From: Cyclostephanos tholiformis
Lineage: Eukaryota; Bacillariophyta; Thalassiosirophyceae; Thalassiosirales; Thalassiosiraceae
Assembly (NCBI GenBank): GCA_036939975.1
Contig: JALLPB010000211.1
Span: forward strand, 1 to 20,097
Length of the DNA: 20,097 bases
Direction of reading: 5' to 3'
Below, piece by piece: positions 1 to 10,300 of the stretch. How positions within the stretch are numbered: the stretch's first letter is position 1; each line of letters starts with the position of its first letter. A program made the translations under genes and the position numbers. The notes beneath the pieces are model-generated. The model saw only the letters and a list, made by a program, of their open reading frames with translations. It was not told the origin of the DNA and searched no databases.

Positions 1-305
1 AAATAATAGTGTAACATAATTTTAGGGGGCTTCCCCCTCATTTCCCTCAACCTCACTGCCGGAAGAAACGCAAATAAAAAAGAGAAGAACACTCGTGCCA
101 CCACCGGCGGGGAAAAAAATCGGAGAGAAGGGAACACAAGAACACAATACGGTACAACAACAACGAACGAGCAATTTATAACGAAGAGCCACGCACAACA
201 TCCGACCCAACTCCCTGCGCTGCACATTATTTTCTACACATTCTCAGTCAAGCGAAGCATGGGATAACATCACAACATATCATATCAAATCCTCTTAAGA
301 CAGAA
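1..305. other. 5' flank of the permease gene, no gene seen
   Basis: AT-rich sequence upstream of the permease start at 306. The only open frame is on the minus strand (22-225), is rich in Cys/Val/Phe and matches nothing I know, so I treat it as chance. The stretch presumably holds the permease promoter and 5' leader, but I see no clear TATA or named motif. Confidence 0.4.
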
Positions 306-1967
306 ATGAAGAAGACCATTCACGCCACCCTTGGTATCATCGCGGTCCTTTGCCTATCTTCGTCGACGAACGCATTTCGAAATGGGAGGATACCGCCCCG
401 CCAAAATGGCCTGACACATTCGTCGTCGCCGACGGCAAGGGGATACAAGTTCTCGAGCTCGTTGGAGGAAGCCGAGCGAAGGAGGATCGCTCGTCAGATC
501 GATCGGATGTCCTCGATGCCATCCTTGCCTTATAGTAACAATTACAACGCCAGCGCCACCAGAACCCGGAGGTCGTCTCTCTCGTCGTTCGACATGGACA
601 ACGCCATCCGGGTGATATCGGCATCGCTGTTGGTGACCGGAAATACCGTCGGATCCAGCATGTTCGTCCTACCGGACGCCGTGAGGGGGGTTGGACTCCC
701 CTGGGGTTCGGCGATATTTCTCGGTGAGTCATTATCTCCCCCTCCCCCAAATAGGTAATTGTTACTTTGACAACATCGGACTACCCTAACCGCCCTCGCC
801 GTCCTTTATGCGCCACTCGACCTCCCTTTCGTAATAGGGCTGTACCTTTACAACCTCATATCCGGACTACTCCTCGCGGACGTGGCCATCATGTTGCACG
901 AATCGTCGGAGTGCGACGTGCCCAGCAGCTTCAAGGATTTCGTCGACGCGGCATTGCGATCCGACGCGGCGGGCACGCTAACGTCCGTGCTCAGTCTCCT
1001 GAGCAACGGTTGCTTCCTCGCGTACGGTTCGATCGCCGCCGGACCGATGTTGGCGGATGATTTCTTCCCCGGTATGGGCATGGATCCGGCAGTTGGAACG
1101 TGCGCCTTCGCGTCGATCATATCGCTCCTCGCGATTACGCAGACGAACGCCGGCCTCGAGAGGGTGGCAAATTGCGTCGTCGTGATCGTATTCTCGAGCT
1201 TCGCCGCGCTTTTACTGCCGAGTATCGAGAATGTACCGGATCCCCTCGCGACGTTGCTAACGCCGGGCACGAATACGGAGCGATTCGGTAATGCGCTGGC
1301 ATCGGCCGTTCCCCTACTGCTGTCGTCGCTCATGTATCAGAATATAGTACCGAGCGTCACCAAGCTGCTCGACTTCGATAGGGCGAAGTCCACGGTCGCC
1401 ATATCGATTGGTTCCCTCATACCCATGTTGATGTACATCGCGTGGTGTTACGCCTCCCTCGGTGGCGGAATGGACACCTCCACGTCGAGCGGTGTCGGGG
1501 CCGCCGCATTCGCGGCATTCTCCATGTCGGCGCTCTTCGTATCGTGTCTTACCGCCGTCATGTCGCTAGCCGAGGAATGCGAGAGCATATTCATGCGTCG
1601 CACGACGACGACGGTTGAGGACGAGGTCGAGGACTACGACGATGGCGACTGCATCGCTCCCCCCAGCCGGTTCTCGATCCCTGCCGTGATTGCGTCGGTG
1701 ATGCCGCCGGTGGCGGCGGCACTCGCTTTCGCGAGGGGCGGCGATCTCACGGGCGCCCTACATTTCAACGGGGCGTTCATCGTGCCGATTCTGTACGGCA
1801 TATTGCCGATCGTGCTATACAGGGGCGTGAGGCAGTCGCAGGCTCGAGACTCTCCGTTATATTCGATAGGCGGCTTGCCACAAGTGTTGTTGGGTGCGGG
1901 AACAATAGGCGCAATAGGGCAAGAGATCGTCCAAGAGGTATCGTGTCTGCCACACTTAACGGGATGA
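306..1967 (+). CDS. Plastid-targeted tryptophan/tyrosine-type permease
   Basis: Two exons, 306-723 and 838-1967, joined across a 114-nt GTGAGT...AATAG intron, give 515 residues. The splice restores a hydrophobic helix reading IFLG-LYLYNLISGLLLADV. The body resembles the bacterial aromatic amino acid permease family (TyrP/Mtr, HAAAP, Pfam Trp_Tyr_perm): first helix with GNTVGSSMFVLP (112-123), a YQNIVPSVTKLLDF segment near 305-320 matching the family's HxxVPxI region, and about ten hydrophobic segments. An acidic loop (EDEVEDYDDGD) lies near 400-410. The first 23 residues form a signal peptide ending TNA followed by F24, then a Ser/Arg-rich stretch to about 95, which is the diatom bipartite plastid presequence. 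Role inferred: proton-coupled transport of aromatic amino acids across a plastid membrane. Substrate is not provable from sequence. The gene is convergent with the coiled-coil gene, 135 nt apart. Confidence 0.82.
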
Positions 1968-2102
1968 CATTTTCCATCTTGGTGGTATGTTGGCAATACT
2001 AAAACATGTATATAATATTTTTTAATAGATTGTCCTCCCTCAACGCACATGGTCATTTTGATGAATCAACGTCTTGTGACCGATGCACTACTGGCCACTC
2101 AT

Positions 2103-3764
2103 CTAATATGGCTTGATTCCAGTAGTTCTTTCCTCCGCGCGTGGTACGGCTAGTCTGACTTTGTCTCTAGCATACACAGTCTGAGCCAATCCAGCTTCGT
2201 GTAGGGCGTTCCCAAGACTAAAAGTGAAAATAATCATGGGAGGAGAGGGTGTCATGTGAGGAGTGAACTCGAGAACCTTCTACAAGATAATGAAGAAACA
2301 ATGGCAGAAGAAATGTGACATGGCGTTCACTGACCGAAAGTTTGGATCAGAGAACACTCTCTCTTCAGTGAAGCTTTTTAGATTGCCACTTTGAAAGTCA
2401 GAAAGCTTACTAGGGCCGGAATACACATCATTCTTACGTGCCTCGGTAGTTTTGTGAATGTTTCCCGGTTTTTCCCTATCATACGGAACACTTGCGGCGA
2501 TTATATTGAGCCTCTCGATTCGAGCTTCTTCCGCTCTGGTGGCTTCCTCTTTGGTCGTCTTCATGGCAAGGACTTTACTGTCTAGTCGTGCCTTTCTGAA
2601 ATTTGAACGTTTTTGGTTTGTGTGCTGCCGCCTTCGGCTCTCAATCTCATCAGCGAAGTCATCCTTCAGTCTATTACTAAGAATTTCCTGCTGAACTTCT
2701 GTTTGTTCGGCGCGATGTTTCAAAACTGCGTGTTTTGATTCAAGTATTTTGAGTGTATGTTTCAGCTCGTTCTGGTAAATTTGGGTCATTTTTTTTGCTG
2801 TCGCTTGAACCTTTCGTTTTGTCTCCCTCTTTTGGGATTCCTCGCGTTCATGATGCAACGTCCTCAAACGAAGTTTCCTCTCCTTCTGCTTCAAATTTGC
2901 TTCAAGGCCAGCGTTGGTCATTTGGAACCTAGTAAGGAATAATTCTCGAAGACGCTCGACCTCCTCGAGGCCATCCTTCTCAATTGCCTGGCACTTTCTC
3001 TCTAGATCTGCTGCATTCAGCAGGTTTGGGTTATACTCTGTGTGGGCATCTTCGAACTTCCTACTTAAGTCGCTTTGGAGGTAATCTATCTCTCCACCAT
3101 CGTCGGGATGATCATTTTCTTGAAGCAGAGAACGGAGAGAGTCGAGTGCTCTTGCAAGTGATATTGGCAGCACTTTTTGGAATTCTTCGTTAAGATTGTG
3201 TGATAAATGTAGCAATACACGTCGTCTGTGATCGGCAGCATCGCTGGACTGCATAGCAACGGTTTCATCAATATCTTCAACTGACTTGGCTAGAGCTTCT
3301 CTAAGATCTAACAGCATTTTAGCGCAGAGTGCATTATCGTCTCTTGATTTGCCGTCTATGTATTGTCTGCCAAGAAGTTTCACTTTAGATATGCCGGACA
3401 TGATGTCGTTATCTTTACAGGAGTAATCACGAGCAGGTGTTTGAATGATAGAAATGTCTGATCTCAATGAGTCAACTCTACTGCTATGGTCAATGTCACA
3501 AGAATTCCAATGATCCTCGTGATCCTTCTCCTTCTGCATCAACTCCAATGCGTTCGAGCAAGCTTGAAGGATTTGCTTCGTTGTGGCCACCTCCGCGTCA
3601 TTCATTAATATTCCACTGTGGATCCAATCATAATAGTCATGCTCATGTTTTGACTGCTCTTTCTGATTCTTTTGAAAGTTGGCAATCTTAGATTGCAAAC
3701 CCACGACCAACGGATCGTCTTCCTCAAATGCAGACAAAGCTTTAAGATGACTTGAAGAGCTCAT
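2103..3764 (-). CDS. CCDC148-like coiled-coil protein
   Basis: Exon 1 is 3764-2335 and exon 2 is 2217-2103, with a 117-nt intron (donor CG|GTCAGT, acceptor TTTTAG|T), giving 514 residues. Without splicing the protein would run on into a poor Phe/Cys-rich tail (stop at 2280). With splicing the C terminus reads SDPNFRLGNALHEAGL followed by AQTVYARD, which follows the C-terminal signature of coiled-coil domain-containing protein 148 (SDPxxRxxxALxEAGLxxTxYA). The middle (about 250-430) is a highly charged Lys/Arg/Glu coiled coil. A VPYDREKP segment follows it, as in algal relatives. CCDC148 is poorly characterised; its distribution and coiled-coil build suggest a cytoskeletal or ciliary role, which would suit centric diatoms with flagellate sperm, but that is inference. 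The start at 3764 is the first Met of the frame. Confidence 0.72.
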
Positions 3765-4261
3765 TGCGTTTTGTGGGAAGACTGAGAAAATCCTCTGTGG
3801 CGTTTAAATTCCTAATAATTTAAATACATCATAAGCAATATCAATATCGCACCCGCTTTGTTCTCCCCCTTGCAACAATTGCGGTGCTGAAACATGGTAA
3901 CTATTTCCTTACTCGTCATTTGGCTTTTTAAAAGCGTTGCATGCTCTTTTTGGGGGGTAAAATTTGTTAATTGGTTGGTGACGTCCATAACGTGTTGTGA
4001 CAAGTCTGCGCTACATGAGTCTGGCGACCAGAAGGTTGTAATTAAATATCATATGGAAATTGCTAATTGTGAGGAGACAGACGTTTGGAAAGAGTGCGTG
4101 TAGGCTCAAGGGCGTACGACGAGCCATGTAGGGGGAGAGTGCTCACTTGACGACGTGGCCAACCTGAAAAGAACTGATTCGTCAAAATAGCATAGGCATT
4201 AGGCGAGTCATCCGCTCAACAAAGCAGGATCGGCGATTTCGACTTATTCACTTCACTAATT

Positions 4262-4528
4262 CTATCTCGTCATAACTCCCCCGTTGACTACTTGGTCAAT
4301 CAAACTATCAACAGCATTTGTGAACAATTCACATCTTATAGGCATTTCCAACTCATAAAACGGATCCTTCTGCATTTTAAGGAGATAACGAAGAAACGAA
4401 AATGCGTGAGAAATCATCTCTAAGTGGATATCACATACTTTGCTTCGCAGTTTTGCCCCCCCCCCTGCACATATGTCGTACCAAGGCGCAATCGGAATAC
4501 AAGACGTATATTTCACGCAGTACTGCAT
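4262..4528 (-). CDS. Doubtful small ORF, possibly a terminal exon
   Basis: Open frame of 88 codons. The last ~62 codons (after the G-run at about 4466-4457 on this strand) have a protein-like composition (HLEMISHAFSFLRYLLKMQK, then an acidic/hydrophobic tail), and a TGTGCAG acceptor-like site precedes them. I recognise no family and found no upstream exon with a matching donor. It is most likely chance or a decayed exon. Confidence 0.15.
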   Translation of the reverse strand: MQYCVKYTSCIPIAPWYDICAGGGAKLRSKVCDIHLEMISHAFSFLRYLLKMQKDPFYELEMPIRCELFTNAVDSLIDQVVNGGVMTR

Positions 4529-5123
4529 CTATTCCGGGAGTTCCTGGCTCGGCGCTATTCCGTTAGTTTTTTCGTGTGTTGAAAAATGAAAGAATGCACA
4601 GACATGAAAGATGAGATGAAACAGATCAAAGTACTGTTATGCGTTGGGCGAACCAGATCTCACGTGAGCACGAATTTGATCCCAGTCCTAGTTTGCAAGC
4701 ACTTTAGGATTATCCCCCTTCCTTCAATTTGTTCGATTCCATCGTCGGCCCCAGCTTTTTTTGAAACGAATCCAAAGCGTCACGGCGGCAACGAAAAATA
4801 AGTTGAGCCTCAATGATGAAACAGTTAATACCTATGACGGCGATACAATGCGGAAAACTTCATTGCGCCCGCTCACCCGAGTTCTTGTTCCCAGGTAACT
4901 TCACGGGAGAGGCCTCCGCGGCGATGGCATGCAATGAATGAAACGTCGAGCCAATGCGGAGCCATTCGTTGGTGCTAATCTTGGGCGCCGTCGGCCCAAG
5001 GGGACGATGTAGGATGAGACCTCCAGATTTGTTCACGATGAATAGGTGCAAGAATCCCATCTCGAAAGGCGGCGGTCGGTGGGTTGGCGGCGGTGGAGAG
5101 TGGAAGCTGGCTGCCTGTAGATA

Positions 5124-5145
5124 CTACCATACCTACCTATGGTAG
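5124..5145. repeat. Perfect 8-bp hairpin upstream of EAPP gene
   Basis: CTACCATA (5124-5131) and TATGGTAG (5138-5145) are perfect inverted repeats around a CCTACC loop, about 165 nt upstream of the EAPP start, within a TAGGTA-rich AT-rich block. It may be a dyad binding site or simply local repeat drift. Confidence 0.5.
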
Positions 5146-5310
5146 GGGGTTTCCATTGATATTTAATAATAATAGGTATAGGTAGTAGTTAGTACGATAA
5201 TACCATCAAAAGTACAATAGGTACTCTACATATCCAAAAAGTACCTACCTAATAATAACCTGTCTGCACACATTCATCATCTGCACATCACAATAGACAT
5301 CCGAAACAAC

Positions 5311-6339
5311 ATGGAAGAAGAGGGCGTTCCAATGGCCCTACTGGCCATCGATGCGGCAGCGATCGTCTCTGAAACGGACGCGGCCCACTCTCATTCCTCC
5401 GGCGACGAAGACGAAGGATGGCTTTCTAGTCGTCATCACCGTGCGAGGCGATGCGTTGTCACTGCAGAATCGACAATCCATGAATATTCCAACGACGATT
5501 CCGACGATGACGATGGCGATGCAGACATGAACGATGAGGCCGAACGTCCAGAAGATTTGTATTGTGAAAACATGGACGACGAGGACGAGGCATGGGTCTA
5601 CAAACACATGCGAGGTGGGAGGGAAGAATTGGTGCGTGTGCGACAGCAGCTGCGGAGCGATTACGCGAATGGTAGCGACGATGAGGCGGATGGCGGGAAG
5701 AGTGACGATCAGCGCCACCTAAAGAAAATTAAGGGATCTACAAATCTTGCCGAACAAACCCATGTCAACGGAGCCTTATCGACGAGTCAGCAGACAAAGG
5801 ACATAGGGGACCAATCAAACGTGGAAAATAGTAAGAGTACAAATTCGGAGTGGGACAATGGGCAAGAATCAACAGGCAAAGGAGAGCCTTCAATCAGTCA
5901 TAATCCTAACCTGAAGCAAGCCCTGCTTCTGAAGCCACGCTCATCTGACGCCATACTATCTTGCCCGCGTTGTTTCAACACTGTGTGCATGGATTGCCAA
6001 CAACACGAAAGATACGCCAACCAGTTCAGGGCTATGTTCGTAATGAATATTGGCGTGGACTGGAATAAAAGAATGATATACGATGATGCAGCCGGGGGGC
6101 TAAAACTGGTTGATTCCACTTTAATTGCGGGGACCGCCGGGGGGAGGATACAATTGGAAGAAAATGAAGACAATGGCACAACTGGTCCGGATAGGATTCC
6201 CCACGAGGACACATCCAACGATGACGAGAGCGCGGCACTTTATTTTCCCGTACATTGCAGTTATTGTCAATGGGAGGTGGCGGCACTAGATATGACGGAT
6301 GAGGTTTACTACTTCTATGGCTGCATTGCATCTGCATGA
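5311..6339 (+). CDS. EAPP: EAPP-family protein (E2F-associated phosphoprotein)
   Basis: Single exon, 342 residues. The N-terminal third is very acidic (DDSDDDDGD near 62-70) and carries the EAPP hallmark DLYCENMDDEDEAWV (82-96; family form is LYxxxMDxxDExWV). The centre is a low-complexity polar linker. The C-terminal part has the conserved zinc-ribbon-like block SCPRCFNTVCMDCQQHE (217-233, four Cys) followed by RYANQFRAMFV, and a second pair HCSYC (315-319) before the terminal EVAALD...DEVYYFYGCIAS. In animals EAPP is a nuclear phosphoprotein that binds E2F factors and affects E2F-dependent transcription and cell-cycle progression. The function in algae is unproven. The start at 5311 follows an AT-rich leader and there is no better upstream Met in frame. 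Confidence 0.85.
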   Translation: MEEEGVPMALLAIDAAAIVSETDAAHSHSSGDEDEGWLSSRHHRARRCVVTAESTIHEYSNDDSDDDDGDADMNDEAERPEDLYCENMDDEDEAWVYKHMRGGREELVRVRQQLRSDYANGSDDEADGGKSDDQRHLKKIKGSTNLAEQTHVNGALSTSQQTKDIGDQSNVENSKSTNSEWDNGQESTGKGEPSISHNPNLKQALLLKPRSSDAILSCPRCFNTVCMDCQQHERYANQFRAMFVMNIGVDWNKRMIYDDAAGGLKLVDSTLIAGTAGGRIQLEENEDNGTTGPDRIPHEDTSNDDESAALYFPVHCSYCQWEVAALDMTDEVYYFYGCIASA

Positions 6340-6609
6340 GAGTTTTGGCTAGAAATGGGACGACAAAAAATAAAAAAGGATGTTCACTGGCAACTGTAAA
6401 GTATTAATTCCTCTGTGAAAACAGACATTTATCAGACTCCCAAGATGTTTATCCATAGTGCCAGATTGTTTGGCCCCCGCCCGCCGGCCGCCCTGCCCCC
6501 CCCGTCCCCCACACTCTAACCGATCTAGTAGGTAGGTACCATAGCCATCACAAGCCATAGCACCCGTCGCCCGTCGCCCGCCCTCCCCTCTTAACTGTCA
6601 GGGCTAAAC
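6340..6609. promoter_or_regulatory. Short intergenic spacer with C-rich tract
   Basis: A 270-nt spacer between EAPP and the small plastid protein. It contains a strongly C-rich block (about 6476-6510), a TAGGTAGGTAC element at 6529-6539, and a CGTCGCC-rich leader just before 6610. It presumably acts as the 3' end of EAPP and the promoter of the next gene. No gene is seen. Confidence 0.3.
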
Positions 6610-7071
6610 ATGACGCAATTATTTGCAGTTATGACTTTCACGCTGGCTCTGACGGCGAACTCAATTCGTGCGTTTTCACCGGTGGTACCGCCGCCGGCAT
6701 CATTAGCAGTACAGGCTTCTTGCCGTCCATCGACGCAGCTTCTTTCAACTTTTGACAAAGAACGAATCAAAAAATCCGGCGCAGGAATAACGACCAAGAT
6801 ACCAGGCGATCTCTGCCTTTACGACCCAAACGAAGATGGGAAAATGCAGGGGACGAGCACGCTCATGGATCGTATAGATAAAGGCGCATCGTTCACTCTA
6901 CATGTCGCTGATGAGTCACTGTCATCGCCCACCCCAGTAACCCTTCCACCGCCAACTGCCACGTCTACACAGACTTCATCGACCAAACCAAACATCCTTA
7001 CAACAAACTTGACGAAATTGCTGAAAGGAGAATTGGATGCTCGATTCAAGTGGGAGAGATCCCAATATTGA
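6610..7071 (+). CDS. Plastid-targeted stand-alone copy of the FNR N-terminal module
   Basis: Open frame of 153 codons. Residues 1-21 form a signal peptide ending IRA before F22-S-P, a diatom plastid-type cleavage site. Residues 54-95 align with residues 33-74 of the ferredoxin-NADP reductase encoded at 13095-14858: by hand 22 of 42 positions are identical, including PGDL, DPNE, QGT, and the spacing to RI..GA.F. No FAD- or NADP-binding domain follows; after residue 95 comes a Pro/Thr/Ser-rich tail of low complexity. It may be a truncated paralogue, a soluble tether or linker protein, or a decayed duplicate. The 3' end is uncertain: a splice from CCA|GTAACC (intron 6936-7109) to an open frame ending at about 7227 is possible, and another frame at about 6915-7077 also looks protein-like. 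Confidence 0.6.
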   Translation: MTQLFAVMTFTLALTANSIRAFSPVVPPPASLAVQASCRPSTQLLSTFDKERIKKSGAGITTKIPGDLCLYDPNEDGKMQGTSTLMDRIDKGASFTLHVADESLSSPTPVTLPPPTATSTQTSSTKPNILTTNLTKLLKGELDARFKWERSQY

Positions 7072-7382
7072 TAGTTTGATCAATCTGATTTTAGTGCCGA
7101 ACATATTAGCGGGAATTCAGGCTCTTATACCGAATGTATTTCGAAGATGCTTCCTGGGAGATTCGTGAAGGAGTTCAAATCGCTAAGCACAAAATAAGAG
7201 CTTTACAATCCATAGGTATTTTTGGATAATATAGCCAAAACTTCATTCTTAGTAGAAATCGATTTGATTGGTTCATTGAAGATCTTGGACATTGGTAAGA
7301 TTGATCATAATGAAATAAACATCTAAATAAGTAAATCCTCAACAATGGATTAAAAACATTACAATCCTAACACATAAATTAT
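7072..7382. other. Convergent 3' spacer
   Basis: Tail-to-tail spacer between the FNR-module gene (plus) and the RDR gene (minus). AT-rich, with AATAAA-like strings near 7312-7330. The plus strand at about 7110-7227 has a short open frame that could be a final exon of the upstream gene. No other gene is seen. Confidence 0.35.
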
Positions 7383-10300
7383 TCAGGACTCCAGTCGCGG
7401 AGCGTCATACTGGTTAGCATTTACGACATATGTCAAAGTAAACTTTTCCCTGTATACTTGCCAAGCCTTTATTTCGTCGATTCCGTACCTTTTCCTCATC
7501 TGTTCGAATTTGCATGCATGTGAACGCTTTCTAAATTCTATACCTCTAATTGGAGAGAGCCAGTGCAAGCGATTCTGCGTCGAAAACTGAACTGGTTTTG
7601 GCTTCCAATCTAGTCCTGGAGGTTTTTTTAATGAGACGCTCATTGATCTGCTCTGGTACACAGGCCCGGGAATAGATTTGTCGTCGGATATAATTCCGTT
7701 CCCTTTTCCCAGCTCCTCGACGTTAGGGTTTGTGATGCTTTGGGTCAACTTCTGTTGCTGTCTAGATCCATTTCTTATTGATTCTGGACTCGATTTGGCC
7801 CCCCCGATGTTTTTTGATGCTAATAAATGTTGATGACACCGCGGTATATTTTCATGGAGACGTTGCGGAAGGTTGATGCCCCCGCCATGTTTCTGTATGT
7901 CCATGGAATCTTTGTACGCCCTAAGTGACAAGACGAGACAACCTGTTATCAGTCAATGTCAATGAAATCGAATAAGTGGCAAAAATCCAACTATGCTTGA
8001 CTCACATCGAGTAAGCAATAGCATCCCTGTCAAATAGATCAAATGCACCACGAGGCCTCTCCGAAGCCTTACGGCATAACTTATATAGCCTGCCTACAAG
8101 CTGGGTAGCAGCAAGCTGTTGGGGGAAGTCGCTGTCGATCCAAAATCAAAAAGGAATGGTTACACATATCAAGATCAACAAAAACAAAACACTTCGACTG
8201 TGTACTCACAGCATTTTGTCCTGCGCCTTGCTGAGCCACTTGTTGTCTGAACTTTTTGCAAATTTAGTTTCTTTGACCACAGTCTTGACTACCCCAGCTG
8301 GCAGTTCCAGCTTGAGGAGTTGTCGTCTTGCCTTTGATGTAAGTTTGTCATCGCTATGAATCAAGCAATTCATAATTTTTTCATCCCACATAACAAAATA
8401 ATCTAGCAGATCGTCAAACGGCCAACATCGGAATGAGAAAACGGATGCGAGAGACTAAGACGTTAAAGAGTTGGGATATCGATGTTTCCTTACCATCACC
8501 ATCAAGATCACCATCTGTCGTCCACAGTGGAATGATACAATACAATATCATTTCGTAAGAATTTGTAGAAAAGACAAAAAACTGATCTAGAGAATATTCA
8601 TACCTGCAATCACACACGGTAAGGGTGTTGATCCCTCCTTTGACCTAGGGAAAATGATAGTGCCAAATCTATAGCTACAAAGCACTTCCCAATCATCATT
8701 GCTCATCTGTTTTGGTTTGCTTCCAATGACAGATACCAATTTTGCATCTGTGGGTTCCAAGCATGGACTTCGAGAGAGGTACACCTTCGTATGGACTTTA
8801 CCAAACAGCGCACGCCTGTTGTCATTGTCTGTGGTATATCCAGGGATGAACACTGTTTTCGGTGGAAGGAACCCAGTCGGATCTATGCAACCCTTCAAGT
8901 GAGCTAAAGCAAAGAAGAAGGTAAATTCCATACCACGTGCACATCGAGAGAAAAAGAAAATGCCATGACGAATCGTCAACATACCGTGTTTCAAGTGTTT
9001 TGGACTTTTTGCTGCCTTTGTGTATGCGTTAACATCTGACACTTTAACGCCGTACCCAATAAACATCCGTTGATACATTTTACTCAGCGGTTTTCTGCGT
9101 TCATTCACCATCCAACTCTTGTTCGGTGCTGCGTCGGAATCCAAAAAGCGGCCCATTTGAATGTTTTCCTCACTTGGAAAGCTATTTTTGATGACAACTA
9201 TCGCAAAACTCTCTGTGCAGGTCTCGCTGGGGGGGACCTTGATCATGCTGCTTGGTAGCTGAATGCAAGAAATTCCTCGCTTCTTTAGTAGCATGCCTTT
9301 AGCAAATCCTATCGTTGGACCAATGATGCGAACTTGGATTGAATCGCATTTATATTTCGTCACCCCGACATCGAAAAAACCCTCTGGATAGAAACCACAG
9401 CCTTTTTAATGTGATGTGACATTGAGCATCCAAATACAAACGATGTTGGGGTGGGACCTGTGTAAAAATCTCTGGGCGCACAGATTAAATTCTTACCTTC
9501 ATGACCCTCCTCGTCTATCATCTCGATGTCAGTAGCCTCGATTTCGATTATGTTTTGAGCCTCCGCTTTGAGATGAGCTACGTTCATTGAGATGAATTGA
9601 ATGAAGGATTTAAAATGAAGCTACAAGGGGAAACCTATATTCTTACCGAGCCTGGCCATGACTTTCTCTGGTTTCAACAAGCCAAAACAGCAGAGATTAT
9701 CAAGCTCCTTCTGAAGTCCTATCTTATTGATGTACATCAGTTCGATGGTTTTCACTTGCGCAAAATTCATAAATCCACCCTTGTTGTCCCTGTCCACTTT
9801 TGCGGAAGCCAGCCAGTATTTCTTGCCCCCCTGTGTGATATCGCAAATAGGAAACAGCATGAAACGCCGATGAGATGAGTGGGTGGGCATTCTCATATTC
9901 ATAATTATTCATTTTAACTCACATATGTCACCATCTTCTCCGGGGGTTCATCGTTAAGCGTCTTCTCAATACGAAGAGTTCGGCCTTTGAAGTACTTCGT
10001 GAAGAACGATAACTTAGTCATTGGTTTGAGACATGTTATCTTGACTTCGCAAGTGTTGAGGCCATCATCAAAAGCTGGTCGAGAAGAGCGGTGATCGTTA
10101 TGCAACGAAAAGGCCAGGCTACTGCGGAAATTCTTAGAAGACTTAATAGCAGGACTATTCTTGCTTTTTGATTTGATGCTAGCATTTGGCAGCAGCTTCG
10201 CCGCCTCATGGTCAGTCTTCTGCAACTTCATTCCCGTTTGAACAGCTTGGCCGAGCTCTTCACTAAGCTTTCTCTTGCTGGGTCTTGCCGCATTTGGATC

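Larger units (their letters stand above)
3765..5310. other. 1.5 kb divergent intergenic region
   Basis: This lies between the start of the CCDC148-like gene (minus) and the start of the EAPP gene (plus), so it should hold both promoters. It contains only short unrelated open frames, a run of ten C near 4457, and an AT-rich TAGGTA-rich stretch at 5110-5260. I found no tRNA, known repeat or convincing splice-connected gene. One weak coding-like segment (4262-4460, minus) is listed separately. Confidence 0.4.

Noticed and set aside
848..1333. 161-codon minus-strand frame
   Set aside because: Antisense shadow of permease exon 2.
5338..5718. 126-codon minus-strand frame, hydrophobic
   Set aside because: Antisense of the acidic GAT/GAC-rich EAPP region, which gives runs of Ile/Val by chance.
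7383..9902. Treating the minus-strand frames at 7383-7931, 8206-8391, 8587-9363, 9360-9587 and 9621-9902 as separate small genes
   Set aside because: Each ends at a GT donor and begins near an AG acceptor in matching phase, and together they rebuild one RdRP domain; they are exons of one gene.
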